Positions 25,564-35,077 of a DNA stretch of 64,000 nucleotides are shown piece by piece. This DNA comes from Streptomyces sp. NBC_01485 (GTDB lineage: Bacteria > Actinomycetota > Actinomycetes > Streptomycetales > Streptomycetaceae), in assembly GCF_036227125.1 (NCBI RefSeq), contig NZ_CP109435.1, positions 1,488,001-1,552,000 of the forward strand, read 5' to 3'. The notes under the pieces were generated by a model, which saw only the letters and a list, made by a program, of their open reading frames with translations, was not told where the DNA came from and ran no database searches. Position numbers and translations under genes: made by a program. The first letter of the stretch is position 1; every line of letters starts with the position of its first letter.

Positions 25564-26698
25564 CCATCCGCTGGATCTGGTTCGTGCCCTCGACGATCTG
25601 CAGGACCTTCGCCTCGCGCAGGTAGCGCTCGACCGGGAAGTCGGCGGTGTAGCCGTACCCGCCGAGGACCTGGACGGCGTCGGTGGTGATCTGCATCGCG
25701 GCGTCGGTGCAGTGGAGCTTGGCCATCGCGGCCTGCCCTGCGAACGGCCGGCCGGCGTCCCTCAGCCGCGCGGCCGCGAGATAGAGCGCCCGGCCCGCCT
25801 CGATCCGGGTCGCCATGTCGGCGAGCAGGAAGCGCAGCCCCTGGAAGTCGGCGATCGGCCGCCCGAACTGCCGTCGCCGCCTCGCCCAGGCGACGGCCTC
25901 GTCGAGGGCCGCCTGGGCGAGGCCGACCGCGCAGGCGGCGATGCCGAGCCGCCCGGAGTCCAGCGCGGCCAGGGCGATCGCGAAGCCCTGACCCTCGTCC
26001 CCGATGCGGCGCGCGTCGGGGATCCGTACGCCGTCGAAGTGGACCTGGGCGGTGGGCGAGCCCTTGAGTCCCATCTTGCGCTCCGGGGTCGCGGCGCTGA
26101 GGCCCTCGGCGTCGCCGGGCACCAGGAACGCCGTGATCCCTGCTGCGCCCTCGCCTCCGGTGCGGGCCATGACGGTGTAGAAGTCGGCGATCCCGCCGTG
26201 GGTGATCCAGGCCTTCGTGCCGGTGATCACCCAGTGGTCGCCCTCCCGCACGGCCCTGGTCCGCAGCGCGGCGGCGTCCGAGCCGGCGGACGGCTCGGAC
26301 AGGCAGTACGCGCCGAGCAGCCCGCCGCCGAGCATGTCGGGCAGGTGCGCGGCCCGCTGCTCCCGCGTGCCGTGGGCGGCGAGAGCGTAGGCGGCCAGGG
26401 TGTGCACGCTGACGCCGAGCCCGACGGTGAGGCGGGCCGCGGCGAGCTCTTCGAGGACCTGGAGGTAGACCTCGTACGGCTGGTCGCCGCCCCCGTAGGC
26501 GGAGTCGTACGGCAGACCGAGCAGCCCCGATGCCGACAGCAGGGTGAACAGCTCACGCGGGAAGCGCCCCGCCTCCTCTTCATCGGCTGCGGGCGGGGCG
26601 ACCTCGCGGCGGACGATGGCGCGGACGAGCGTCATGAGTTCCCGGGCCTCGGCCGTGGGCAGCGGGCGGTCCACCGGTGTCGGCCGGCGATCGGGCAT
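25526..26698 (-). CDS. Acyl-CoA dehydrogenase
   Basis: This 390-residue flavoprotein oxidises acyl-CoA to enoyl-CoA. Both signatures are present: AYCLSEPSAGSDAAAL (about residues 138-153) and QVLGGYGYTADFPVERYLR near residue 350. The catalytic base Glu sits in LQIVEGTNQIQRMVIARHLL. ATG at 26698 has AGGAGG upstream. A TetR regulator lies 104 bp upstream on the same strand and may control it. Confidence 0.95.
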   Translation of the reverse strand: MPDRRPTPVDRPLPTAEARELMTLVRAIVRREVAPPAADEEEAGRFPRELFTLLSASGLLGLPYDSAYGGGDQPYEVYLQVLEELAAARLTVGLGVSVHTLAAYALAAHGTREQRAAHLPDMLGGGLLGAYCLSEPSAGSDAAALRTRAVREGDHWVITGTKAWITHGGIADFYTVMARTGGEGAAGITAFLVPGDAEGLSAATPERKMGLKGSPTAQVHFDGVRIPDARRIGDEGQGFAIALAALDSGRLGIAACAVGLAQAALDEAVAWARRRRQFGRPIADFQGLRFLLADMATRIEAGRALYLAAARLRDAGRPFAGQAAMAKLHCTDAAMQITTDAVQVLGGYGYTADFPVERYLREAKVLQIVEGTNQIQRMVIARHLLGPETR

Positions 26699-26802
26699 GA
26701 CGGCTTCCTCCTCCCTGACCGGCCGACGGCTTCGCGCTGTGAGTATGCGCGCGGGAAGCCCTCGCCGCACGGGCGGAAGGACGAACGGGCGGCGAGCGGG
26801 CG

Positions 26803-27462
26803 TCAGTCCTCGCGGCGGGCGGGCTTCGGGGCCGGGAAGGAGGGGTCGAGCTCCTCGATGGCGCGCATGGAGCCGCCCAGGGTCTTCACCAGCAGGTCGC
26901 CCATGACCTCGCGGGAGAGTTGGGGGCGGTCGATCCATTCGAGGGTGGCCCCCTCGACGCTGCACAGCCAGGCGAGCAGGCCCATCCTGGGCAGCGGCGG
27001 AATGTCGCTGTGGCCGTACGCGCCCTCGGCGATGGTCGCGACGATCGCCGCGCGCACCCCGTCCCGGATCGCGTGCACCTCGGTGTCGAAGCCGACACCG
27101 CCGCTGACGATCGTGCGGTAGGCGGCCTGGTTGTGCTCCGCGTAGCGCAGATAGCTGTCGATGGTGCGGTGCACCCGGTCCACCTGGGGCAGCTCGATGC
27201 CGCTCGCCGCGAAGCTGACCAGGTCGGCGACGGCGTCCTGGATGATCGCCAGGTAGTAGCCGCGCTTGGACTGGAAGTAGTAGTAGATGAGCCCCTTGGC
27301 GACGTGCGCCTGCTTGGCGATGTCGTCCATCGAGAGCGCGTCGTAGGACGTGTCGGCGAACAACTTCCGTCCGATGGAGATGAGTTCGGCGCGGCGCGCC
27401 AGTGAGCGCTCGGTGCCGCGTGCCCGGGGACGGGCAACTTCGCGCTGTTCGCTGATATTCAA
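26803..27462 (-). CDS. TetR-family regulator
   Basis: This 219-residue protein has the TetR helix-turn-helix LSMDDIAKQAHVAKGLIYYY near residues 43-62, followed by an all-helical ligand domain. It lies upstream of the acyl-CoA dehydrogenase on the same strand, so a fatty acyl-CoA type ligand is plausible. The N-terminal 20 residues are charged and the start may be a little later than 27462. Confidence 0.9.
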   Translation of the reverse strand: MNISEQREVARPRARGTERSLARRAELISIGRKLFADTSYDALSMDDIAKQAHVAKGLIYYYFQSKRGYYLAIIQDAVADLVSFAASGIELPQVDRVHRTIDSYLRYAEHNQAAYRTIVSGGVGFDTEVHAIRDGVRAAIVATIAEGAYGHSDIPPLPRMGLLAWLCSVEGATLEWIDRPQLSREVMGDLLVKTLGGSMRAIEELDPSFPAPKPARRED

Positions 27463-27536
27463 TTTCGACCCTGGTCTCGGGCGGTCGGCGGGACGTTCGC
27501 AGTATGTCAGGTCAACCGTGCGTCAAGTCACGCCCG

Positions 27537-27695
27537 TCACAGCAGCCCGAGTCGGGTGACCAGCATCGCGACGACCGCGACGAGGACCCAGCCCATGACG
27601 TGCTCGATGATCTTCGGGCCGTCGCTCTCGGGGCCGCCGGTGCGGGCCCGGACGGCGGTAGCTGTGGCTGTGGCCATGGCTGTCTGTGCGGTCAT
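27537..27695 (-). CDS. Small single-span membrane protein
   Basis: A 52-residue protein with an Ala/Thr-rich N-terminus and one C-terminal membrane segment (VMGWVLVAVVAMLVTRLGLL). A longer frame up to 27791 exists, but ATG 27695 gives the more natural protein. Streptomyces genomes commonly hold such short conserved proteins of unknown function. Support is from codon use and the membrane segment only. Confidence 0.55.
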   Translation of the reverse strand: MTAQTAMATATATAVRARTGGPESDGPKIIEHVMGWVLVAVVAMLVTRLGLL

Positions 27696-27829
27696 GGTGT
27701 CTCGCTGAGGTCGGATGTCTGGGTGGATTCCCCCCACCGATCCGTCCACCTTGCCACCCGTCGGGGCTTTTGCGGCCGAGATCTTACTCACATGACCTTG
27801 CTCGGACGGCCTTGCTCAGACGGCCTTGG

Positions 27830-29248
27830 TCACGCGCGCACGCCCACCGCTTCGAGCGCCGTGCACTGGCGCACGGTCGGACGCGCCGGGAAGTAGAGGT
27901 AGCAGACGCCCCCGGTGCCGGAAGTCACCTTGCCGCTTGCGTTGTACCGCTTGGTCCTGAGCCAGATGTTCTCGAACTCCCGCCGCGCGTACACGCGCCG
28001 CACCGCGCCGTCGTCCGCCGAGAACGGATCGTTGGCGATCACATCGCCCTCGGCCGTGAAGCCGATCACGGTCATCAGGTGCCCGGACGTGCCGTACCCC
28101 GCCCCCGTGAGCTCCCCCTTGAGGAAGGACTGGGACGTCATGGCCGGGATCCCGGCCGCGATCAGCGTCTCCAGGTCGGTGAGGGAGCCGAGCCGGGTGA
28201 CCACGCCCTGGAGGTCCGCGAAGGTGGCCGCGTAGGCGGCGTTGAACGGCCAGTTGCCGCAGCCGGCGTACTGATGGTCGTACGTGTGCCTGGCCGCGTG
28301 GCACACCTGCGGGTCGGCGTAGGACGGGTCGACCCACGCCAGTTGCTTCGGCGTGAGCCGGCCGCCCCAGTACTCGATGATCATCTGCGAGGAGGTGGGG
28401 CTGCACCAGGCCTCGCCGCCGCTGTCGTACTCGGGGTACTGGCCCTGGTGGATCTCCTGCGAGTAGCGCGGGACGGGCAGCTCCCGCGCGAGGCCGGGCG
28501 CGGAGGCCGGAACGGTGAAGCGGTCCGGGACGTCGGAACCCGTCGCGCCCAGCCGCCACACCGTCGGGGTGAGCGCGGTGCCGGGGCGGCGGTACAGGGT
28601 GAGGCGGAGGCGGTACGAGTCGAGGCGCAGGCCGGTCGAGGCGTCGTCGATCGCGAAGGTGTCGGTCCAGACGGTGCTCCTGCCGTCGGTCTGGCCGTCG
28701 ACCGAGGTCCGCTTGATGTCCTGGTCGCCGGAGGCCCAGCGGCCCATCACGTACCAGGGGGTGGCCGTGCCGTCGGAGTACGTGCCCGTCAGCTCGATCT
28801 GGAGCCAGGTCCCGGCCGGGGTGCTCGCGTTCCAGGAGGCGATCACCTCGGTCGCGGGGACGGCGAGCGCCTGGAGCGGGGACGTCCAGGTCGCGTACTC
28901 CCATGCCGCGGTGCTCTTGGTGTGCGGGTCGGTGTAGTCGACGGTGCCGAGCGGGGCGGCGACGGCGACGCCCGGGCGGACGCCCGCCACGGCGCGGGTG
29001 CCCTTGGCGGTGCCGGCGAGCCAGTCGGCGTACGAGGTCCAGGCGTGGTGGCCGACGGAGCGGGCCGGGGCCGATGCGCCGTCCGCGGCGTCGTCGGCGT
29101 CGGCGTCGGCGCTGCCTGTGGTGTCCGCCGTGTCTGTGGCGTATGCGGTGTCCGCCGTGGCGGCAGCCGTGGCCGAGCCCCCTGCCACCGCCGCGGCGAC
29201 CGCGGCGGCGAGGACCGTTCTGCGGGACGGCTGTTCGGCTCTGCTCAT
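27830..29248 (-). CDS. Secreted C39-like cysteine peptidase, Tat signal
   Basis: This 472-residue protein begins with a twin-arginine signal (SRRTVLAAAVAAAVAGG), followed by an Asp/Ala/Thr-rich spacer. A beta-rich region at about residues 90-260 is followed by a peptidase C39-like papain fold: EAWCSPTSSQMIIEYWGG with the likely nucleophile Cys, GHLMTVIGF with the His, and NDPFS with the Asp. Export is likely through Tat. Substrate is unknown. Relatives in Streptomyces are annotated as C39 family peptidases. ATG at 29248 is chosen because the signal peptide starts there. Confidence 0.88.
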   Translation of the reverse strand: MSRAEQPSRRTVLAAAVAAAVAGGSATAAATADTAYATDTADTTGSADADADDAADGASAPARSVGHHAWTSYADWLAGTAKGTRAVAGVRPGVAVAAPLGTVDYTDPHTKSTAAWEYATWTSPLQALAVPATEVIASWNASTPAGTWLQIELTGTYSDGTATPWYVMGRWASGDQDIKRTSVDGQTDGRSTVWTDTFAIDDASTGLRLDSYRLRLTLYRRPGTALTPTVWRLGATGSDVPDRFTVPASAPGLARELPVPRYSQEIHQGQYPEYDSGGEAWCSPTSSQMIIEYWGGRLTPKQLAWVDPSYADPQVCHAARHTYDHQYAGCGNWPFNAAYAATFADLQGVVTRLGSLTDLETLIAAGIPAMTSQSFLKGELTGAGYGTSGHLMTVIGFTAEGDVIANDPFSADDGAVRRVYARREFENIWLRTKRYNASGKVTSGTGGVCYLYFPARPTVRQCTALEAVGVRA

Positions 29249-29419
29249 GGGCGGAGGACCCCCAGGGTGTCGGCGCGGCTGTGCGCCCACTATGGACGGG
29301 GGCGGGCACGCCTTCCAGCACTTCCGGCCGTGCCACGCCCACGACCACCGGTCTGCGCCACCTGCGCGGACGCGGCGAGCGGCGTCCGGCGTACCGCCGT
29401 AGACTTTCGCGCCGAACCG

Positions 29420-30073
29420 ATGCCCCCCTTCACCGCACCCCCGGGACCCGCCATCCGCCAGCTCGCCGCCCGGCTCCGCCGCCTGCCCCCGTCCTGCGGG
29501 CCGGTCCGTCTGATCGGTGTCGACGGGCACGCCGGTTCGGGGAAGTCCACGTTCGCCGGGAAGCTGGCCGAGGCGCTGGGGGGCGTGCCGGTGCTGCGCC
29601 TCGACGACATCGCCAGCCACGACGAGCTCTTCGCGTGGACCGGGCGTCTGCTGACCCAGGTGATCGAGCCGTTCCGCCGCGCCGAGACCGCGCACTACGC
29701 CCCCTACGACTGGCGCGCCCACCGCTTCGGCCCGCCCCTGCCGCTGCCCCCTGCCCCCGTCGTCCTGGTCGAGGGGGTCGGCGCGGGCCGCCGCGCCCTG
29801 CGGCCGTTCCTGGCGTGCCTGCTGTGGATGGACGTGCCGCCCGAGGAGGCCTGGGCGCGTGGACGGTCGCGGGACGGGGAGGAGCAGCGGGAGTTCTGGG
29901 ACGGGTGGGTTCCGGCGGAAGTCCGCCATTTCGCCGAGGATCCCTCGCGACCCCATGCGGCCCTGCTGGTACGGCAGTTGAAGCTCGGGTACGAGGTGCT
30001 GCCGGGGCCGGTGAGAGAGCTTGGTCCACACCAGGATGTCACCCACCGTGATGGACCACCCGCGATGTGGTGA
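29420..30073 (+). CDS. P-loop nucleoside kinase-like protein (uridine kinase family)
   Basis: This 217-residue protein has Walker A GVDGHAGSGKSTFAGKL at about residues 31-47, then a substrate loop LRLDDIASHDELFAW and a VVLVEGVGAGRRAL strand, in the order seen in uridine kinase-like enzymes. The exact substrate is unknown. ATG 29420 is close to a TAGACT hexamer at 29400-29405, so the leader is short. It is divergent from the C39-like gene. Confidence 0.83.
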   Translation: MPPFTAPPGPAIRQLAARLRRLPPSCGPVRLIGVDGHAGSGKSTFAGKLAEALGGVPVLRLDDIASHDELFAWTGRLLTQVIEPFRRAETAHYAPYDWRAHRFGPPLPLPPAPVVLVEGVGAGRRALRPFLACLLWMDVPPEEAWARGRSRDGEEQREFWDGWVPAEVRHFAEDPSRPHAALLVRQLKLGYEVLPGPVRELGPHQDVTHRDGPPAMW

Positions 30074-30533
30074 ACCCGTGAAGGGCCGCGCACGCGAACT
30101 TCGCCAAGTGCTTCAACTGCGCTTGACCGACCGGCCGTACAGGACTTACGTTCTGAATGTGCGGCATTCGAAGCCGCCCTCAGACGCGAAGCCCCCGGTT
30201 GTTCCCCCGTGATCGGGGGCTTCGTTCTGCCCTCAACCCGTTTTCCGGCCCTTCCCTGGCGCTTTCCGGCCGTTTTCCGGACGCGACGTGACACGATTCG
30301 CTCACCCAGGGTCACCGTGCGGGATGCGCCCCGTCTGCTCCCACCTCACCGAACGACCGGTACGGCACCCTACGGCGGGCACCGCTCACGCAGGTACGAT
30401 GCCCTCGGTGCGACCTGGAAAGTTGCTGCGCGCACCTTGCAACTCCGGTCCGCGGCACAGCGGTTCGACCAAGGCAGCCGACGGGCGACGACTCGGCGGC
30501 ATACCGACGGGGGCACGGTTTGTGGGGGACGTG
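30074..30533. other. Intergenic region before the AAA+ gene
   Basis: About 460 bp. It holds the terminator at 30188-30223. A spaced inverted repeat AGTTGC (30421-30426) / GCAACT (30439-30444) lies just upstream of the AAA+ gene, with TACGAT at 30395-30400 as a possible -10. No gene is supported; a 44-codon frame from 30157 runs through the terminator. Confidence 0.45.
30188..30223 (+). terminator. Hairpin terminator after the kinase-like gene
   Basis: A perfect 10-bp stem GAAGCCCCCG / CGGGGGCTTC with a 16-base loop is followed by GTTCT. It lies 115 bp after the kinase stop. Confidence 0.65.
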
Positions 30534-32420
30534 ATGGACTTCGGCACGCAGGGTCCCGAGGCCCCGGCCGACGCGGCCGACCTCGCCTGGCTGCGAGGCG
30601 TGGACGCCTACACGATGGGCGCCTATCCACAGGCGGAGGACGAGTTCCGCGCCGCGGTGCGCATCGATCCCGGGATGGCCGACGGCTGGCTCGGGCTGCA
30701 CGCGCTGCGCGTCGACACGACGACCGCGCTGCTGCGGATGTTCCGGCACCGCGAGCGCTTCGGCGAGCAGCGGACCCGGCACCGCCGCACGCTCAACTCC
30801 TGGTACTGGCTGGGCTGGTGGGTGCAACCGGTGCTGGAGAGCCCGCGCGATCTGCTCCTCGCGCACGCCTCGCACTGGCTGGACGGCCGCCATGTGCCCG
30901 AGCTGGACCGGGCGCTCGCCGGGCTCCCGCCCGTCGACACCGACCACCAGGTCCGCTTCCTGCACGCCTGCCGCGCTTACCTGGTCAAGGACTGGGAGCA
31001 GTTGGTCCGGCACACCGACCCGCTGCTCGACGACCCGCTGCTGGGCATCGAGGCCGGCCTGTTCGGCGGGATGGCCCGGGTGCGGCTGGAGATGTACGGG
31101 CAGGCCGAGCCGCTGCTCTCGGCGGCCCTGATGCGCTGCCGCAGCGAGCAGCCGCAGCGCAAGGAGCTGCGGTACTGGCTGGCCCGGGCCCACGAGGGCA
31201 CCGGCCGCTCGGCGGCGGCCCTCCCCCTGTACCGGGCCGTGCACCGCGTCGACCCCGCCTTCATGGACACCTCGGCCCGGCTCGCGGCCATCGCCGAGAG
31301 CGACGGGTACGACGACACGGCCGACCTCGCGGCGATCACGCTCACCGGGGTCGGGCAGGACATGGTGGACGGGCCGGACGGCTTCGACCCGCTGTTCGGC
31401 ACGGAGGGCCGGGACCTGCGGCTCAGCGAGCCCGCCGACCTGCCGCCCGACCTGCCGCCCGTCGTCCCGCTGCCGTCGGTGACCGATCCCGCGGTGCGGG
31501 AGAAGTTCGTCGTCCCCTCCGTGCTGCCGGCCGGGCCCACCGACCCCGTGTTACTGGAGGAGGCACTCGCCGAGCTGGAGCGCATGGTGGGCCTGGAGCC
31601 GGTGAAACGGCAGGTCAAGGCCCTGTCCGCGCAGCTCAACATGGCCCGGCTGCGGACCGGGCAGGGCCTTCCGGTGCAGCCGCCGAAACGGCACTTCGTC
31701 TTCTCCGGGCCCTCGGGCACCGGCAAGACGACGGTGGCCCGCATCCTGGGCCGCGTCTTCTACGCCCTCGGGCTGCTGGGCGGCGACCATCTCGTGGAGG
31801 CCCAGCGGGCCGACCTGGTCGGCGAGTACCTCGGCCAGACGGCCGTCAAGGCCAACGAGCTGATCGACTCCGCCCTCGGCGGCGTGCTCTTCGTCGACGA
31901 GGCCTACTCGCTCTCCAACTCCGGTTACGGCAAGGGCGACGCGTACGGCGACGAGGCGTTGCAGGTGCTGCTGAAGCGGGCCGAGGACAACCGGGACCAC
32001 CTGGTGGTGATCCTGGCCGGCTATCCGGAGGGCATGGACCGCCTGCTCACCGCGAACCCCGGACTGTCCTCCCGCTTCACGACCCGCGTCGACTTCCCCT
32101 CCTACCGGCCGCTCGAACTCACCTCCATCGGCGAGGTGCTGGCCGCGGAGAACGGTGACGTGTGGGACGAGGAGGCCCTCGACGAGCTGCGCTCGATCGC
32201 CGGGCACGTCGTCGACCAGGGGTGGATCGACGAGCTGGGCAACGGGCGGTTCCTGCGGACGCTGTACGAGAAGAGCTGCGCGTACCGCGATCTGCGGCTG
32301 TCGACCTACCCGGGCACGCTGACCCGGGACGACCTGTCGACACTGCGGCTGGCGGATCTGATGCAGGCGTACGGCGAGGTGCTGTCGGGACGGGGGCCGC
32401 AGGATCCGTCGACGATGTGA
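30534..32420 (+). CDS. AAA+ ATPase of the CbxX/EccA type with a TTA codon
   Basis: This 628-residue protein has an N-terminal helical-repeat (TPR-like) domain (about residues 10-290) and a C-terminal AAA+ module. Walker A is FSGPSGTGKTTVARILGR, Walker B GGVLFVDEAYSL, sensor 1 LVVILAGYPEGM, and the Arg finger lies in GLSSRFTTRVDF. This is the layout of EccA of type VII secretion, but no esx or ecc genes are nearby, so the role is open. Codon 340 (31551-31553) is TTA, read by the bldA tRNA, so translation should be tied to development. ATG 30534 has GGGGGA upstream; GTG at 30522 is an alternative. Confidence 0.9.
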   Translation: MDFGTQGPEAPADAADLAWLRGVDAYTMGAYPQAEDEFRAAVRIDPGMADGWLGLHALRVDTTTALLRMFRHRERFGEQRTRHRRTLNSWYWLGWWVQPVLESPRDLLLAHASHWLDGRHVPELDRALAGLPPVDTDHQVRFLHACRAYLVKDWEQLVRHTDPLLDDPLLGIEAGLFGGMARVRLEMYGQAEPLLSAALMRCRSEQPQRKELRYWLARAHEGTGRSAAALPLYRAVHRVDPAFMDTSARLAAIAESDGYDDTADLAAITLTGVGQDMVDGPDGFDPLFGTEGRDLRLSEPADLPPDLPPVVPLPSVTDPAVREKFVVPSVLPAGPTDPVLLEEALAELERMVGLEPVKRQVKALSAQLNMARLRTGQGLPVQPPKRHFVFSGPSGTGKTTVARILGRVFYALGLLGGDHLVEAQRADLVGEYLGQTAVKANELIDSALGGVLFVDEAYSLSNSGYGKGDAYGDEALQVLLKRAEDNRDHLVVILAGYPEGMDRLLTANPGLSSRFTTRVDFPSYRPLELTSIGEVLAAENGDVWDEEALDELRSIAGHVVDQGWIDELGNGRFLRTLYEKSCAYRDLRLSTYPGTLTRDDLSTLRLADLMQAYGEVLSGRGPQDPSTM

Positions 32421-32456
32421 CGGACCCCGCGGACCCCATAGCTCCCCCGGCTCGGG

Positions 32457-33548
32457 TCAGCGAGCCAGCGCTTCCTTCGGCTCGTCGCTCACCCTCGGCT
32501 CCGTCAGCCGGACCTCGGGCTCGGACAGCTCCCGGTGCGCGGGGTCCGTGACCTCGCCCACCAGCAGCTCCAGGACGTCCTCCAGCGCGACCAGGCCGAG
32601 CACCCGGCCGGACGCGTCGGCGACCTGCGCCAGGTGGGTCGCCGCCCGGCGCATCACCGTCAGCGCGTCGTCCAGCGGCAGTTCCGAGCGCAGCGTCGTC
32701 ATCGGACGCCACACCTGCTGCGGCACCGCCCGCTCGGAGTTCTCCACGTCGAGGACGTCCTTCACGTGCAGGTAGCCCATGAAGGCGCCGTTCTCCGCGG
32801 CGACCGGGAAGCGGGAGTAGCCGGTGCGGGCGGTCAGCTCGACGATCTCGCCCGGGGTGACCGACGGACTGACCGTGATCAGCGACTCGCGCTTCAGCAG
32901 GACGTCCGTCACCGGGCGGGAGCCCAGCTCCAGCGCGTCCTCCAGCCGCTCCTGCTCCTCCCGGCCGAGCAGGCCGGCCTGGCCGGAGTCCTCCAGCAGA
33001 CGGTTGAGCTGCTCGCTGGTGACGACGGCCTCGACCTCGTCCCTGGGCTCGACGTGGAAGAGCCGCAGGATGCCCCGGGCGCAGGCGCCGAGGGCCACGG
33101 TGATCGGCCGGCACACCCGGGCGAAGGCGACCAGACCGGGGCTGAGCCACAGCGCGGCCTTCTCCGGGGCCGCCATGGCGAGGTTCTTCGGGACCATCTC
33201 GCCGATGACGAGGTGGAAGAAGACCACCGCGGCCAGGGCTATGACATAGCCCAGGGGGTGGATCATGCCGTCCGGGAGGTGGATCCACTCGAAGAGCGGT
33301 TCCAGCAGCTCGGCGACCGTCGGTTCGGCGACCGCGCCCAGGGTGAGCGAGCAGACGGTGATGCCGAACTGGGCCGCCGCCATCATCTGGGGCAGGCGCT
33401 CCAGGCCGTAGAGGACCTGGCGGGCGCGGGCGGTGCCCAGGGGTTCGATCTGGCTGCGGCGGACGGAGACGAGCGCGAACTCGGCGCCGACGAAGAAGCC
33501 GTTGGTGAGCACGAGCAGTGCGGCGAAGAGGAGTTGGAGGACGCTCAT
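32457..33548 (-). CDS. CNNM/CorC-type membrane protein with CBS domains, second of pair
   Basis: This 363-residue protein has the DUF21 transmembrane domain (LTNGFFVGAEFALVSVRRSQ at the N-terminus, then FFHLVIGEMVPKNLA), followed by two CBS motifs at about residues 220-335. CNNM proteins handle Mg2+ or related divalent cations, and CBS pairs bind adenine nucleotides. The C-terminal CorC_HlyC domain seems short or absent here. Its start overlaps the stop of the upstream paralogue (ATGA at 33545-33548). Confidence 0.9.
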   Translation of the reverse strand: MSVLQLLFAALLVLTNGFFVGAEFALVSVRRSQIEPLGTARARQVLYGLERLPQMMAAAQFGITVCSLTLGAVAEPTVAELLEPLFEWIHLPDGMIHPLGYVIALAAVVFFHLVIGEMVPKNLAMAAPEKAALWLSPGLVAFARVCRPITVALGACARGILRLFHVEPRDEVEAVVTSEQLNRLLEDSGQAGLLGREEQERLEDALELGSRPVTDVLLKRESLITVSPSVTPGEIVELTARTGYSRFPVAAENGAFMGYLHVKDVLDVENSERAVPQQVWRPMTTLRSELPLDDALTVMRRAATHLAQVADASGRVLGLVALEDVLELLVGEVTDPAHRELSEPEVRLTEPRVSDEPKEALAR

Positions 33549-34870
33549 CGGGCGACCTCCGCGACCACGGCGGTCCGCACCAGCCGGATCCGTTCGGCCC
33601 GGTAGTGGCCGACCCGGCGCACCGAGAGCCGCCAGCCGGGCAGTTCGGTCCGGTCGCCGACGGCCGGGATCCGGCCGAGCAGGTCGGCGACGAGCCCGGC
33701 GACCGTCTCGTACGGGCCCTCGGGGACCTCCAGGCCTATGCGCTGGAGGGTGTCGACGCGGCAGCTGCCGTCCACGTCCCAGGCGGGCCTGCCCTCTTCG
33801 GGCGGGGCCGCGGCGAGCTCGGGCGTGTCCTGGCCGTCGTGCTCGTCGCGGACCTCGCCGACGAGCTCCTCGACGATGTCCTCCAGGGTGACCACGCCGG
33901 CCGTGCCGCCGTACTCGTCGACGACGACGGCGATGGGCTGCTCGCTGCGCAGCCGGGCCAGCAGGGGCTGGACGGGCAGGGTCTCGGGGACCAGCAGCGC
34001 CGGGCGGGCGATCCGGCCGAGCGGGGTGCGCAGCCGGTCGTGGACGGGGATCGCCAGGGCGTCCTTGAGGTGGACCATGCCGACGATCTCGTCGATCTTC
34101 TCGCGGTAGACGGGGAACCGGGACAGGCCGGTGGCCCGGGTCAGGTTGACGACGTCCTCGGCGGTGGCCGACGACTGCAGGGCGCTGACCTTCACGCGCG
34201 GGGTCATGACGTGCTGCGCGGTCAGTTCGGCCAGCGACAGGGTCCGTACGAACAGGTCGGCCGTGTCCTGTTCGAGGGCGCCGGCCCGGGCCGAGTGACG
34301 GGCCAGGGAGACCAGCTCGCCGGGGGTGCGGGCGGAGGCCAGCTCCTCGGTGGGCTCGACGCCCAGGGCGCGCACCAGGCGGTTGGCGACCGTGTTGAGG
34401 GCTGAGATCACCGGCCGGAAGAGGCGGGAGAAGGCGGCTTGCGGGCCCGCGACGAACCGCGCGACCTGCAGGGGCTTGGACACCGCCCAGTTCTTGGGCA
34501 CGAGTTCGCCGATCACCATCTGCACGGCGGACGCCAGCAGCATGCCGACGACCACGGCGACACCGGAGACGGCGCCCTCGGGGATGCCGATCGCGGTGAA
34601 CGGGCCGTGCAGCAGCTCCGCGAGCGCCGGCTCGGCGAGCATGCCGACGACGAGGGAGGTGATGGTGATGCCGAGCTGGGTGCCGGAGAGCTGGAAGGAC
34701 AGCTCCTTCAGCGACTCGACGACCGTACGGGCTCGCTTGTCGCCCTCGGCGGCGGCCTTCTCGGCCTCCGGGCGTTCGACCGTGACGAGGCCGAACTCGG
34801 CGGCGACGAAGAAGCCGTTGGCGAGGATGAGCAGGAACGCGGCTGCCAGGAGCAGCAGGGGCGTGGTCAT
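33545..34870 (-). CDS. CNNM/HlyC-CorC-type membrane protein, first of pair
   Basis: This 441-residue protein has a DUF21 membrane domain (LILANGFFVAAEFGLVTVER, VIGELVPKNWAVS), a CBS pair (residues about 210-330, including GLSRFPVYREKIDEIVGMVH and AVVVDEYGGTAGVVTLEDIV), and a C-terminal CorC_HlyC domain of about 80 residues. The two tandem genes are paralogues and probably form a heteromeric or paired cation-handling unit. ATG is at 34870; the next 207 bp separate it from the PH-domain gene. Confidence 0.9.
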   Translation of the reverse strand: MTTPLLLLAAAFLLILANGFFVAAEFGLVTVERPEAEKAAAEGDKRARTVVESLKELSFQLSGTQLGITITSLVVGMLAEPALAELLHGPFTAIGIPEGAVSGVAVVVGMLLASAVQMVIGELVPKNWAVSKPLQVARFVAGPQAAFSRLFRPVISALNTVANRLVRALGVEPTEELASARTPGELVSLARHSARAGALEQDTADLFVRTLSLAELTAQHVMTPRVKVSALQSSATAEDVVNLTRATGLSRFPVYREKIDEIVGMVHLKDALAIPVHDRLRTPLGRIARPALLVPETLPVQPLLARLRSEQPIAVVVDEYGGTAGVVTLEDIVEELVGEVRDEHDGQDTPELAAAPPEEGRPAWDVDGSCRVDTLQRIGLEVPEGPYETVAGLVADLLGRIPAVGDRTELPGWRLSVRRVGHYRAERIRLVRTAVVAEVAR

Positions 34871-35077
34871 GATGCCGCCGCCTCCGAACCAGGTCGGGTG
34901 GGGGCGGCGCAGGTACTACAGGACGAACCGTCCATCGCCGGAGGGAGTCACTCCTCGGGTAGCAGGAACCCCTGTGCACCGGGCAGGGCACATCAGGGGC
35001 GGAGGCGGCAAGGGGAACGCCTCCGTCACCAGATTAATCAAGACAATGGCTCCAGCGGCAGGGTGGACGGCCCTGAG

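Noticed and set aside
30040..30230. Possible tRNA before the AAA+ gene
   Set aside because: No cloverleaf with a TTCGANTC arm could be drawn; the strong hairpin is a terminator.
30157..30291. 44-codon frame beginning MCGIRSRP
   Set aside because: It runs through the terminator hairpin at 30188-30223, has poor codon use and no ribosome site.
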